Positions 54,093-63,720 of a stretch of DNA of 64,000 nt are shown in pieces. The DNA lies in the NCBI GenBank assembly GCA_016792565.1, contig JAEUMK010000104.1:54001-118000 (forward strand). Direction: 5' to 3'. This DNA comes from Alphaproteobacteria bacterium (lineage in GTDB: Bacteria > Pseudomonadota > Alphaproteobacteria > Micropepsales > Micropepsaceae). The notes beneath the pieces are model-generated. The model did not search any database and had not been told where the DNA came from. It saw only the letters and a program-made list of their open reading frames with translations. Both the position numbers and the translations under genes were made by a program. Position 1 is the stretch's first letter. Every line of letters begins with the position of its first letter.

Positions 54093-55244
54093 ATGTCCCG
54101 CATTCCTGCGTATGTGCTTGGCGCCGCCGTCGTCGCGGCCGGCGCCTATTTCGCCTGGACTTCTCTCGGCTCCACCGCCGCGCCGGCCTATCGCACCGAG
54201 GCGGCGACGCGCGGCGACGTCACCCAGATCGTCTCGGCCAACGGCACGCTGAAGCCGGTCAAGGTCGTCAATGTCGGGGCGCAGATCTCGGGCCGGATCA
54301 GCGCGCTGCATGCCGACTTCAACGACCAGGTGAGCGAGGGCCAGGTTCTTGCCGAGCTCGACGATGCGCTGCTGAAGGCGCAGCTCGACCAGAGCGTCGC
54401 CCAGCTCGAAAGCGCGAAAGCCCAGCTCGGTCTGGCGCAGGTGAACTTCACCCGCGCCAAGGATCTGGCGGCGAAAGGCGCGGGCGCCCGCGCGGCGCTG
54501 GACGAGGCGGCGGCCAATCTGAGCATCGCGCAGGCGGCGGTCGGATCGGCCGAAGCCAAGGTCGCCATCGACCGGGTCAACCTGGGCTATGCCGTCATCC
54601 GCTCGCCGGTCGCCGGCGTCGTCATGTCGCGCGACGTCGATGTCGGCCAGACCGTGGCGGCGAGCCTGTCGGCGCCGCAAATCTTCTCGATCGCGCAGGA
54701 TCTTGCGCAGATGCAGATCGACACGACGGTCGCGGAGGCCGATGTCGGCGCGATCAGGGCGGCGATGCAGGCGTCGTTCCGCGTCGATGCGTTTCCGGGG
54801 CGCATGTTCCGCGGCACCGTGCGGCAGGTCCGCCTCAACCCGACCACGGAATCGAACGTCGTCTCGTACAATGTCGTGCTGGACGTGAAGAACGACGACC
54901 TGACGCTGCTGCCCGGCATGACCGCCTATGTCCAGATCGCGGTCGCCGAGGAAGCCGGCGCCCTGCTGGTGCCGAACGGAGCGCTGCGCTTCAAGCCGGC
55001 CGACGCGGCGGCCGGCGGATCGGCGCGGGGCGCGGGCCGGGACGGGACCAGGACGATCTATGTCCTCGAGAGCGGCGCGCCGAAGGCGGTCGAGGTGAAG
55101 ACCGGCATCAGCGACGGCAAGCTCACGGCCGTCACCGGCGAGGGTCTCAAGGAAGGCGACCTCGTCATTACCGGCACGAACGGGGGGACCGCAGCCGGCG
55201 CGACATCCACGCAGCGGCGCATCTCCCCGCCCGGGATGTTCTGA
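54093..55244 (+). CDS. macA: MacA-like periplasmic adaptor of an ABC efflux pump
   Basis: The 383-residue membrane-fusion protein has an N-terminal anchor (about residues 5-22), a split lipoyl domain (VGAQISGRISALHADFND, then IRSPVAGVVMSRDVDVGQTV), a helical hairpin rich in A/Q/L, and a beta-barrel domain. It would connect the MacB-type transporter to an outer-membrane channel such as TolC, which is not encoded nearby. Its stop overlaps the ATPase start by one base. Substrate unknown. Confidence 0.92.
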   Translation: MSRIPAYVLGAAVVAAGAYFAWTSLGSTAAPAYRTEAATRGDVTQIVSANGTLKPVKVVNVGAQISGRISALHADFNDQVSEGQVLAELDDALLKAQLDQSVAQLESAKAQLGLAQVNFTRAKDLAAKGAGARAALDEAAANLSIAQAAVGSAEAKVAIDRVNLGYAVIRSPVAGVVMSRDVDVGQTVAASLSAPQIFSIAQDLAQMQIDTTVAEADVGAIRAAMQASFRVDAFPGRMFRGTVRQVRLNPTTESNVVSYNVVLDVKNDDLTLLPGMTAYVQIAVAEEAGALLVPNGALRFKPADAAAGGSARGAGRDGTRTIYVLESGAPKAVEVKTGISDGKLTAVTGEGLKEGDLVITGTNGGTAAGATSTQRRISPPGMF

Positions 55245-55959
55245 TGGCGGATGCGCCGATCATCAGCGTCAAGGGCCTGCGCAAGAGCTATGTCTCCCAG
55301 GCCGGAACGACGGAGGTCCTGCACGGCCTCGACTTCGACATCATGCCCGGCGAGTTCGTCGCGGTGATGGGGCCGTCGGGGTCGGGCAAGTCGACGATGA
55401 TGAACATCCTCGGCTGCCTCGACACGCCGAGCGGCGGCCAGGTCCTGATCGACGGCCGGGATATCTCGACGCTGGACGACGATGCGCTGGCCCATCTGCG
55501 CAACCGGATGATCGGTTTCGTCTTCCAGGGCTTCAATCTGCTGGCGCGCACGACGATCGAGGACAATGTCGCGCTGCCGCTGGTCTATCGCCAGGAGCCG
55601 CGCGCCCGGCGGCGGGCGGCTGCCAACGCCATCCTCGGCAAGGTCGGGCTCGGCGGCTACGCCAAGTCGATGCCGAGCCAGGTCTCGGGCGGCCAACAGC
55701 AGCGCGTCGCCATCGCCCGCGCCCTGGTATGCGGTCCCAAGATCGTCTTCGCCGACGAACCGACCGGCAATCTCGACAGCAAGACCAGCCACGAAATCAT
55801 GGCGCTGTTCAGCGAGCTCTGCCGCAAGGAGGGCATGACGCTGATGGTGGTGACGCACGAGGCCGACATCGCGCAGTTCGCCGACCGCCTGATCCGCCTG
55901 GTCGACGGACTGGTCGACTATGACGGGCCGACGCGCGGCTACTTCCGGGAGCGCGCGGC

Positions 55960-55963
<4 letters not shown>
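55244..55963 (+). CDS. MacB-type ABC transporter ATPase
   Basis: The 239-residue ATPase belongs to the LolD/FtsE/MacB group. Walker A is GPSGSGKST, the ABC signature QVSGGQQQRVAIARAL, Walker B IVFADEPTGNLDS, and the H-loop VVTHEADIA. In E. coli MacB the ATPase and permease are one chain; here they are separate genes, which overlap by ATGA. Confidence 0.94.
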
Positions 55964-57180
<1,217 letters not shown>

Positions 57181-57242
57181 GGAACAACTCCGCGCGGGCA
57201 CGGATCTGGCACGGGACAGGGCGATCTGTCCCGGAGTGAAAC

Positions 57243-57401
57243 ATGTCGCCCGAGCGCCTGCCCCAGCTTTGCGGCTTCGCCGTCTGCGCGATCGTCGTGC
57301 TGGGCATGGACGCGCCGCCCATGATGGCGACGTTCTTCGGCGTGGTGCTGGGCGCCTTTGCGCACTACTTCACGGCATTGGCGGCGTCGCGCAGCCGCTG
57401 A
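57243..57401 (+). CDS. 52-residue two-helix membrane protein
   Basis: An ATG at 57243 behind GGAG (7-base spacing) opens a 53-codon frame ending in TGA at 57399. The product begins MSPERLPQLCGFAVCAIVVL and has two hydrophobic stretches (about residues 8-22 and 28-46), ending ALAASRSR. It ends 4 bases before the motA stop on the other strand and starts 62 bases after the MacB permease. Such a short gene is easily missed. It may be a minor efflux-operon protein, but no homologue is known to me. Confidence 0.6.
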   Translation: MSPERLPQLCGFAVCAIVVLGMDAPPMMATFFGVVLGAFAHYFTALAASRSR

Positions 57402-57405
57402 GCCC

Positions 57406-58275
57406 TCACGCCTCGTTCGGCACGGATTTCAGCGCTTCTTCAAGTTCCATGAAGCTCGGCTGGTGGTCGGAAGGCACGCTGCCGCGCCCGATCTCGACCG
57501 AAACCTGGGCGGAATTGCCGTGCAGGTGCGCGACGAGGATGTCGCGGATGACGTGGTAGAAAAGCGCTTCCTCATCGTAGCAGTACTTCAGCCGCGAGGC
57601 CATCGGGCCGATGAAGCCGTAGGCGAGGAACACGCCGAGGAAGGTGCCGACGAGGGCGCCGCCGATCATGCCGCCGAGCACGGCGGGCGGTTCGGTGATC
57701 GCACCCATGGTCTTGATGATGCCGAGCACGGCGGCGACGATGCCGAGGGCGGGCAGGCCGTCGGCGAGCGACTGCATCGCATGGGCCGGGGCCGAGGACT
57801 CGTGGTGGTGCTTTTCGAGCTGCTTCTCCATCGCGGTCTCGACCTGATGGGGATCCTCGAGGCTCATCGTCATCATGCGCAGCGTGTCGCAGATGAAATC
57901 GAGCGCAAAATGGTCGGCGATGATCTTGGGATAGCGCTTGAAGATCGCCGATTCCTTGGGGTTCTCGATGTGCGGCTCGAGGGCGATCATGCCCTTGGAC
58001 TTCATGGTCTTGGTGACCGTGAAAAGGAGCGAGAGCAGGTCGCGGTAGTCCTGCGTCTTCCATTTCGGGCCGGCGAAGACCTTGCCGAACGAGCCCGCCG
58101 TCGCCTTCGCCTGGCCGCCGCTGGACGACAGCAGGAAGGCGCCGAGGCCGGCGCCGCCGATCATCATCATCTCGTAGGGCAGGGAGTGCAGGATGACTTC
58201 AAAATGGCCGCCCGCCAGCACGAAGCCGCCGAACACCATGATGAACACGACAGCGATGCCGGCAATCTGCAGCAC
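57406..58275 (-). CDS. motA: Flagellar stator protein MotA
   Basis: The 289-residue protein has four membrane helices (two at the start, then GLPALGIVAAVLGIIKTMGA and GTFLGVFLAYGFIGPMASRL) and a cytoplasmic loop with the FliG-contact charged residues around LLSLLFTVTKTMKSKG. With MotB it forms the proton-driven stator. motB is not in this window. The start is a GTG at 58275. CtrA-like sites lie 75-131 bases upstream. Confidence 0.95.
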   Translation of the reverse strand: MLQIAGIAVVFIMVFGGFVLAGGHFEVILHSLPYEMMMIGGAGLGAFLLSSSGGQAKATAGSFGKVFAGPKWKTQDYRDLLSLLFTVTKTMKSKGMIALEPHIENPKESAIFKRYPKIIADHFALDFICDTLRMMTMSLEDPHQVETAMEKQLEKHHHESSAPAHAMQSLADGLPALGIVAAVLGIIKTMGAITEPPAVLGGMIGGALVGTFLGVFLAYGFIGPMASRLKYCYDEEALFYHVIRDILVAHLHGNSAQVSVEIGRGSVPSDHQPSFMELEEALKSVPNEA

Positions 58276-58349
58276 GACCCAGGACCCCTCGCGCGAACGC
58301 GCACCGGCGCGCGGCGCGCCGATCCGGGGCCACTATGACCAACGAGCCT

Positions 58350-58406
58350 TTAACGATGTTTGAACCGCGCCCGATCGGCGCATGCTCAGTGGTTAACCGG
58401 CGTTAA
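58350..58406 (-). promoter_or_regulatory. CtrA-like half-sites upstream of motA
   Basis: TTAA-N7-TGAA at 58350-58364 differs from the CtrA consensus at one base. A second element, GGTTAACCGGCGTTAACCGG (58391-58410), has two TTAACC half-sites only 6 bases apart. They lie in the 141-bp gap before motA. These are weaker candidates than the perfect boxes at chpT, ctrA-fliI and sciP. Confidence 0.45.
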
Positions 58407-58416
58407 CCGGCCTGCC

Positions 58417-59016
58417 TCAGGCGGCCGCCACGGCCGTCAGCGCGCCGGCGTCGTCGAGGAAGATCTGCGCCGCCCGGTCGAGCCGCGGGAAGGCCCCGGC
58501 GATCGCGGCCTCGGCGGCGCGGATTTCCTCGTCGGTGGCGAAGGCATCGATGGCCGGCGGCAGGTCAAGGCCCTGCTCGCCGGTCGACAGATCGCAGCCC
58601 CTGACGACGTGGCGCGAGCGCCCCTGGGGGTCGAGCGTGACCTCGAGCCGCGCCTTGGCGTGGGCTGTAAGGCAACCTTCTTCCTTGGTCGTCACGCCGC
58701 AGGATTCGTTGATCGCCTGGCGCAGATCCTCGAAGCGCTCGGCGAGCAGGGCGCGGCGGCCGGGGTCGGGCGCGGCGAGCGCGTCGGCGGTCAATTCTGC
58801 GGCTTCCTCGAGCGCGGCGCGAATGGCGTCGATGGCGATGAGGGCGTCCTCGATGGCGCGGAGCGCCAGACGGATTCCCTGCGCGGCCGGACCGGCGGCG
58901 CGGCCCTTGCGGGCGAGCGCCAGGCGGGCACGGGCGACGTCGATCACCAGTTCCGGTTCCGGCGCCTCGGCGGCGGCCGGCACGAGTTCGGGTTTGCGGC
59001 GGGCGAATTTGAGCAT
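58417..59016 (-). CDS. Unknown helical protein with flagellin-like repeats, upstream of motA
   Basis: The 199-residue protein is mostly alpha-helical, with strings such as ALRAIEDALIAIDAIRAALE and LLAERFEDLRQAINESCGV that resemble the conserved helices of flagellins and hook-associated proteins. It has no signal peptide or membrane helix. Cysteines occur at CGV, GCL and RGC. It is on the same strand as motA with CtrA-like sites between. A motility or type III export role is suggested only by context and helix pattern. I do not recognise a family. Confidence 0.65.
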   Translation of the reverse strand: MLKFARRKPELVPAAAEAPEPELVIDVARARLALARKGRAAGPAAQGIRLALRAIEDALIAIDAIRAALEEAAELTADALAAPDPGRRALLAERFEDLRQAINESCGVTTKEEGCLTAHAKARLEVTLDPQGRSRHVVRGCDLSTGEQGLDLPPAIDAFATDEEIRAAEAAIAGAFPRLDRAAQIFLDDAGALTAVAAA

Positions 59017-59120
59017 GATGACGCCTTAATCCTTCGGGAGGCTCACCTTGCCGCGCGAGGTGCTGCCAGGCCTTTGCGCCCCGGCCTCGAAGTTGCATCA
59101 AATGCGATGGAAATCCGGAA

Positions 59121-59606
59121 ATGACACGCCCGCTGCACCACCAATTGGCCATCAGGGCCGCCCGCGCGATCCGCCCGGTGCAGAACGCCTGGTGGCGCGT
59201 GCGGCGGCCGACCGTCATGGGGGCGAGCGGTCTGGTGGTGGACGAGAGCGGCGCTTGGCTGCTGGTGCGGCACACCTATATCCGCGGCTGGCACTTCCCG
59301 GGCGGCGGCGTGAAGAAGAACGAGACCGTGCTGGCGGCCCTGCACCGCGAACTCGGCGAGGAAGTGGGCGTCGTCGCGACCCGGCCGCCGACCCTGATGG
59401 GTGTCTACACCAATCCGGCCGATCCGCGCGCCAGCCATGTCGCGCTCTACCGGGTCGATGCGTTCACCATGGACTTCAAGAGCAATATCGAGATCGCCGA
59501 GTGGCGCTTCTTCTCTCCCGATGCGCTGCCGCCGGATGCCGGTCGGGGACCGGCCAACCGCGCCGCCGAGATGAACGGCACGCGTATCCCTGACGGGGTC
59601 TGGTAG
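59121..59606 (+). CDS. Nudix hydrolase
   Basis: The 161-residue protein has the Nudix box G-x5-E-x7-RELGEEVGV, seen as GGGVKKNETVLAALH followed by RELGEEVGV at about residues 63-85. The N-terminal helix (LAIRAARAIRPVQNAWWRVR) is basic. Nudix enzymes cleave nucleoside diphosphates linked to another group; substrate unknown. A CCCCG-GAAT-CGGGG stem-loop follows the stop. Confidence 0.9.
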   Translation: MTRPLHHQLAIRAARAIRPVQNAWWRVRRPTVMGASGLVVDESGAWLLVRHTYIRGWHFPGGGVKKNETVLAALHRELGEEVGVVATRPPTLMGVYTNPADPRASHVALYRVDAFTMDFKSNIEIAEWRFFSPDALPPDAGRGPANRAAEMNGTRIPDGVW

Positions 59607-59734
59607 CGCCCTCCCCGGAATCGGGGATCGCGGCGGCGGCTGCCCAGCGGCAATCTGTCCCGGCCTCTGGCGGGACGGAAGCGGGTTGGCTCGGACGTTC
59701 CACAGCGCGGGGGCATTGCCGGGAGATCGAGCCC

Positions 59735-60907
59735 ATGATTCTCAAGCGTATCGTATTCGCCGCGCTCGCCGCCTTCGCGCTGTGGCCCGCCTGCGCCATC
59801 GCCTCCCAGAATGTCGTCCATCTGGAGGACGAGGCGCACCGCACCGCCCTGTCGGGCATGGGCGGCGACAGGATGGATGTCATTACCGATCCCGGCCGAT
59901 ACGGCGACTGGGACGAACTGGGCGTGAGGCGTATCTCCTGGAAGGAACGCAGCGACCAGCCGTGTCACTGGGCCATCAGGGTCGTCAATCTCAACGACGA
60001 GGGGCGCGACCTCTACCCCAGCGAGGGATGCAGCGGCGCACAGAGCGAGAAGGAGGTGGGCTTCGGGGCCGACACCTATGTCTCGGGTCTCAGGGTCTGC
60101 CTCAATCGCGACCATGACCGGGTCAAGGGACTGCATCTGCGGGGCCGCAAGGTGAATGCGGACGGCACGATCCAGAACGTCTCGTCGGACCCGCATGTCG
60201 AGCGGACGAACTGCCGCGACTGGATGGACTGGGTCGAGTGCCCGAACGGGCAGATCGCCACCGGCCTCATCGTGGCGCGCGAGAGCGGCGCGGAGCCGCG
60301 CAGCGCGCGCGGCATCGGCCTGATCTGCAGGCGCGTCTCGACGCGGGCGGCCGAGGCTTCGCACCGCTTCATCGGCGAGACGAGCATCACCGATCTCGCC
60401 GGGATCGGCACCGGAAAGACGATGGATATGCTGCCCGGCGGCGACAGGAACCATGCGATGGACACGATCGAGTGGTCCGAGAAGGGCGACGAGCCCTGCC
60501 GGGTGGTCGTCAAGGGCGCGACGCTCGGCCCCGTCATCGACCGGGGCAGCGACACCTATGACCTCTGCGGCGGCAAGACGCGCGACGGTTCGCGGCGGCA
60601 GGCCGGCCCTTCGGACCCCAACAAATACCCGATCACCGGCCTCAAAGTGTGCCTGCACAACGGGCGCCTCAAGGGGGTCGCCATCGAAGTGTCGGCGCCG
60701 TTTGCACAGGGCGGCCCGCAGCGCATGCGCAGCGAGGGCAACCTGACGGCGACCCAGCCCAATTGCCGCGAGGGCGATTTCGGGTGGACCGAGGTCGTGC
60801 GCTGTCCGGCGGACCAGTTGGCCGTCGGGCTGCGGGTCGCCGTGCGGGAGGACATGGGGGGCTTCGACATCAGCGGCATGCGGCTGCTTTGCCGGCGGTT
60901 CGAGTAG
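59735..60907 (+). CDS. Secreted protein built from two tandem homologous domains
   Basis: The 390-residue product has a signal peptide (IVFAALAAFALWPACAIA). Two related domains of about 160-175 residues follow. Corresponding landmarks are DELGVRRISWKERSDQPC against MDTIEWSEKGDEPC, FGADTYVSGLRVCLNRD against NKYPITGLKVCLHNG, and W-x-E-C-P-N-G-Q-I-A-T-G-L against V-R-C-P-A-D-Q-L-A-V-G-L. Both end in a LICRR/LLCRR motif. Many conserved cysteines suggest disulfides. The layout is reminiscent of eukaryotic-like beta-prism proteins, but no family is recognised. Confidence 0.78.
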   Translation: MILKRIVFAALAAFALWPACAIASQNVVHLEDEAHRTALSGMGGDRMDVITDPGRYGDWDELGVRRISWKERSDQPCHWAIRVVNLNDEGRDLYPSEGCSGAQSEKEVGFGADTYVSGLRVCLNRDHDRVKGLHLRGRKVNADGTIQNVSSDPHVERTNCRDWMDWVECPNGQIATGLIVARESGAEPRSARGIGLICRRVSTRAAEASHRFIGETSITDLAGIGTGKTMDMLPGGDRNHAMDTIEWSEKGDEPCRVVVKGATLGPVIDRGSDTYDLCGGKTRDGSRRQAGPSDPNKYPITGLKVCLHNGRLKGVAIEVSAPFAQGGPQRMRSEGNLTATQPNCREGDFGWTEVVRCPADQLAVGLRVAVREDMGGFDISGMRLLCRRFE

Positions 60908-60934
60908 CCGGCGCGGTGACCGTCCCGGCAAGCC

Positions 60935-60964
60935 AACGCCGCGCGGATCGCTCCGCGCGGCGTT
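60935..60964. terminator. Bidirectional stem-loop between convergent genes
   Basis: AACGCCGCGCGGA and TCCGCGCGGCGTT form a perfect 13-bp stem around TCGC. It lies between the convergent ends of the duplicated secreted protein gene and the SDR gene, so it can end transcription from both sides. There is no T-run on either side. Confidence 0.75.
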
Positions 60965-60987
60965 GAGATCGAGCCTCGTTGAGAGGA

Positions 60988-61905
60988 TCAGACCGGGTCC
61001 CAGCCGAAGACCGAGGTGGTGGCGCCGAGATCGTAGAAGTTCGGTTTCATCGCCGCCATGCAGTGGTCGCCGATCGTCTCGGGCGTCCAGCCTTCCATCT
61101 TGGCCATGCCGCGGATCGGGCGCGACTGGCTCATCAGGAAGATCTCGTTGCCGCGGGCGACGAAGACCTGGCCCGAGACGTCCCTGGTCGCGGGCGAGGC
61201 CAGCGCCACGGCGAGCTGAGCCACCTGGTCGGCGCGCATGTGCTTCTGCATGCGCTCGACGCGGATGCGGCTGGCCTCGTCCTTGATCGGGATGGTGGCG
61301 ATCATGCGGCTCCAGGCGAAGGGCGCGATGATGTTGGAGCGCACGCCCTTGGCGGCGCCTTCCATGGCGACGATGCGCGAGAGGCCGACGACGCCCATCT
61401 TGGCGGCGGCGTAGTTCGCCTGGCCGATATTGCCGATGATGCCCGAGGTCGAGGTGAAGAGGACGTAGGAACCCTCGCCCTGCTCGCGGAACTGCTCGAT
61501 CGAGTAGCGGGCGACGTTGTAGGCGCCGTTCAGGTGGACATCGATGACCATGTCCCAGTCCTGGTCGTCCATCTTGTGGAACATCTTGTCGCGCAGGATG
61601 CCGGCCGGATTGATGACGGCATGGATGCCGCCCAGTTCGTCGCGCGCCTGCTCGAACATCCGCTTGACCGCGGCGCGGTTGGTGACGCTCTCCGAGTTCG
61701 CGACGGCGACGCCGCCGGCCGCCTTGATCTCGTTCGCTACAAGCTGCGCCGGGCCGGCCGAGCCCTCGTCGCCGCCCGAGGCCGAGCCGCCGAGATCGTT
61801 GACCAGCACCTTCGCGCCGTTCTTCGCCGCGAGCAGCGCGCACTCCTTGCCGATGCCGTTCGCGCCGCCCGTGACCAGGACGACTTTGCCGTCGAGAACG
61901 CCCAT
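60988..61905 (-). CDS. Short-chain dehydrogenase, 3-hydroxyacyl-CoA/HSD17B4-like
   Basis: The 305-residue SDR has the cofactor motif TGGANGIGKECALLAAKNGA, the NNAG-like INPAGI, and the catalytic S..Y..K seen as STSGIIGNIGQANYAAAK. The long C-terminal tail and VNDLGG near the N-terminus resemble the hydroxyacyl-CoA dehydrogenase part of peroxisomal multifunctional enzyme 2. A role in fatty acid or steroid side-chain degradation is plausible; no other such genes are adjacent except an amidohydrolase. AGGAGGAGA precedes the ATG. Confidence 0.87.
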   Translation of the reverse strand: MGVLDGKVVLVTGGANGIGKECALLAAKNGAKVLVNDLGGSASGGDEGSAGPAQLVANEIKAAGGVAVANSESVTNRAAVKRMFEQARDELGGIHAVINPAGILRDKMFHKMDDQDWDMVIDVHLNGAYNVARYSIEQFREQGEGSYVLFTSTSGIIGNIGQANYAAAKMGVVGLSRIVAMEGAAKGVRSNIIAPFAWSRMIATIPIKDEASRIRVERMQKHMRADQVAQLAVALASPATRDVSGQVFVARGNEIFLMSQSRPIRGMAKMEGWTPETIGDHCMAAMKPNFYDLGATTSVFGWDPV

Positions 61906-62137
61906 GGATGTCTCCTCCTAGAGATCTTGCGGGGAAGGGTTTGGGAGCGCCGCGCCCCCCGCGTCAAGTGTGCCGCCGCGTCAGCGCCGCCGGACGAAAG
62001 AATGTTACGGGTTCGCGAAACGAAGCATCTTCGTTCCTCGCCACCCCCAGGGGGAGGGAGGAAATCCGCGCAGCCCGAGGCGTTCCTTCCGCAGCACGGC
62101 GGCGCGCCCGTCCGATATAGGAATTATATCTCAACCT

Positions 62138-62428
62138 TCAAGTGCGCCGCCAGCGCAGCGGCTTGCCGGCATCGCGGCTGACGAGACCCTTGGCTTCGAG
62201 GTCGAGCTGCACGGTCTTGGCCCACCACGAGGTCGTGGTGCCGGGAAAGAGATCGAGCGGCAGCGCGGCGCGCATCGCCGCCATCATCTCGCGCTGGGTG
62301 ATGCCCGGCGCTTTGCGCGGCAGCAGCTTCAGCAGCGCCGCCCGCGCGGCGGCGTATTTTTCGGCATCGACGCGGGCGATGCTGCCCGGCCGGTTGACGG
62401 TCTCGACTTCGATCATCGCACGGGGCAT
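62138..62428 (-). CDS. Small conserved protein, DUF6958-like
   Basis: The 96-residue protein reads IEVETVNRPGSIARVDAEKY, then ALPLDLFPGTTTSWWAKTVQ and LDLEAKGLVSRDAGKPLRW. The pattern looks like a winged-helix-type fold and fits my memory of the DUF6958 family, but the family name is not certain. GGGGAGGAA precedes the ATG at 62428. It sits 26 bases downstream of the amidohydrolase gene, in the same direction, and may be co-transcribed. The 232 bases to the SDR gene hold nothing I can name. Confidence 0.7.
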   Translation of the reverse strand: MPRAMIEVETVNRPGSIARVDAEKYAAARAALLKLLPRKAPGITQREMMAAMRAALPLDLFPGTTTSWWAKTVQLDLEAKGLVSRDAGKPLRWRRT

Positions 62429-62454
62429 GGCGTTCCTCCCCAGATCTGATCGCT

Positions 62455-63645
62455 TCAGGCGGCGCGGAGGTGGGCGGGGCGGCGGAGGTCTTCGGCGAGG
62501 CCGGCGCCCATCAGGTCGATGAAATTGTCCGCGTAGAACGCCCGGCGCGCCTCGCCCGGCGTCGCGGCCAGCGATTCGTCGAAGCGCTTGAGCGGATGGC
62601 GGCCGCCCTCGACATGCGGGTAGTCCGACGAGAAGAGGCAGACCTCCGGCCCCGCATTGGCGACGATCCAGCCCACATCCTCGTGCGGGTAGGGCGTGAC
62701 GCGGACCTGACGGCGGACGATCTCGGACGGCTTCGCGCTGAGGCGCTTGAGGCGGTCCTCGTTTTTGGCGAAGGCGGCCGCGCCGCTGTCGAGATAGCGC
62801 ATCCAGCCGGGGAGCCACGACGCGCCCAGCTCGATCACGCCGACCTTGAGACGCGGGAAGCGGTCGAGCACGCCGTCGATGATGAGCGCGGCGAGCGAGA
62901 GCATCACCGCATGGGGGATCGCCATGTAGCTGAGCGAGGTGAAGTTCTCCTCGCCGCCGTGGAAGTCCTTCACCCGCGGCAGGCCGTTCTCGAAATAGGC
63001 CGGCTCGATCTTGGTCTCGCCGCCGACATGGAAGAGGATCGGGATGCCCGCCTCCTCGGCCATCGCCCAGACGGGATCGAGGCCGACATGGCTGGGGCTG
63101 TGCCTCTGCGGCACGCGGCTCGGGATCATCAGGCCCTTGCAGCCGAGGGCGATCGCCTCGGCGGCGCAGGCCCTTGCCCGCTCGAAATCCTCCAGCGGGA
63201 CATAGCCGGTCGGCAGGAGACGGCGATCGACCGCGCAGAAATCCGTCATCATGCGGTTGTGGGCCGAAGCCGCGCCGTAGCAGAGCTCCATGTCGTCCGA
63301 CTGATCGAGGCCGAAATTGCCGAGACAATAGGTGGTGAAGACGAGCTGGCTGGCGAAGCCGAGCAGGTCGAGGGCCCGCGGCCGGTCGGCGGGCAGGAAC
63401 GAGCCCATCGCCTCGTAGTTCTTGCGCAGGAGGATGTTGGCGTCGCCGCCGGCGCGGAAGCCGTCGTCCGACTGCCTGGCGCGGGCCGTCGTCGCCCAGA
63501 CGAAGTCGCCGTTCTTGCGGTGCAGATAGGGCAGCTCGCGATAGCGCCGCAGCAGGCGGGCCTCGAAATAGGGATCGAGGCAGTCGTCGAGCTCCATCAG
63601 ATGGGAGTCGGCGTCATGGATGAGACGCTCGCCAGCATAGCTCAT
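62455..63645 (-). CDS. Amidohydrolase family protein
   Basis: The 396-residue protein is an amidohydrolase_2/TIM-barrel enzyme. The metal-binding N-terminal motif is DADSHLMEL, the middle histidine lies in ILFHVGGE and the C-terminal aspartate in CLFSSDYPHVEGGRHP. Members include decarboxylases and hydrolases of aromatic or lactone substrates. Context with an SDR hints at catabolism. GGAGGACC precedes the ATG at 63645; in-frame codons before it are less likely. Confidence 0.88.
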   Translation of the reverse strand: MSYAGERLIHDADSHLMELDDCLDPYFEARLLRRYRELPYLHRKNGDFVWATTARARQSDDGFRAGGDANILLRKNYEAMGSFLPADRPRALDLLGFASQLVFTTYCLGNFGLDQSDDMELCYGAASAHNRMMTDFCAVDRRLLPTGYVPLEDFERARACAAEAIALGCKGLMIPSRVPQRHSPSHVGLDPVWAMAEEAGIPILFHVGGETKIEPAYFENGLPRVKDFHGGEENFTSLSYMAIPHAVMLSLAALIIDGVLDRFPRLKVGVIELGASWLPGWMRYLDSGAAAFAKNEDRLKRLSAKPSEIVRRQVRVTPYPHEDVGWIVANAGPEVCLFSSDYPHVEGGRHPLKRFDESLAATPGEARRAFYADNFIDLMGAGLAEDLRRPAHLRAA

Positions 63646-63720
63646 GGTGCGGTCCTCCGCTGATCCGGCGTCTTGGCGCGCCGCGGCCCCATGTTCACCC
63701 CGGTTCGGGGGCGAGCGCAA

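Noticed and set aside
58391..58410. GGTTAACC pair before motA as a perfect CtrA box
   Set aside because: The spacing is 6 bases, not 7; listed only as a weak candidate.
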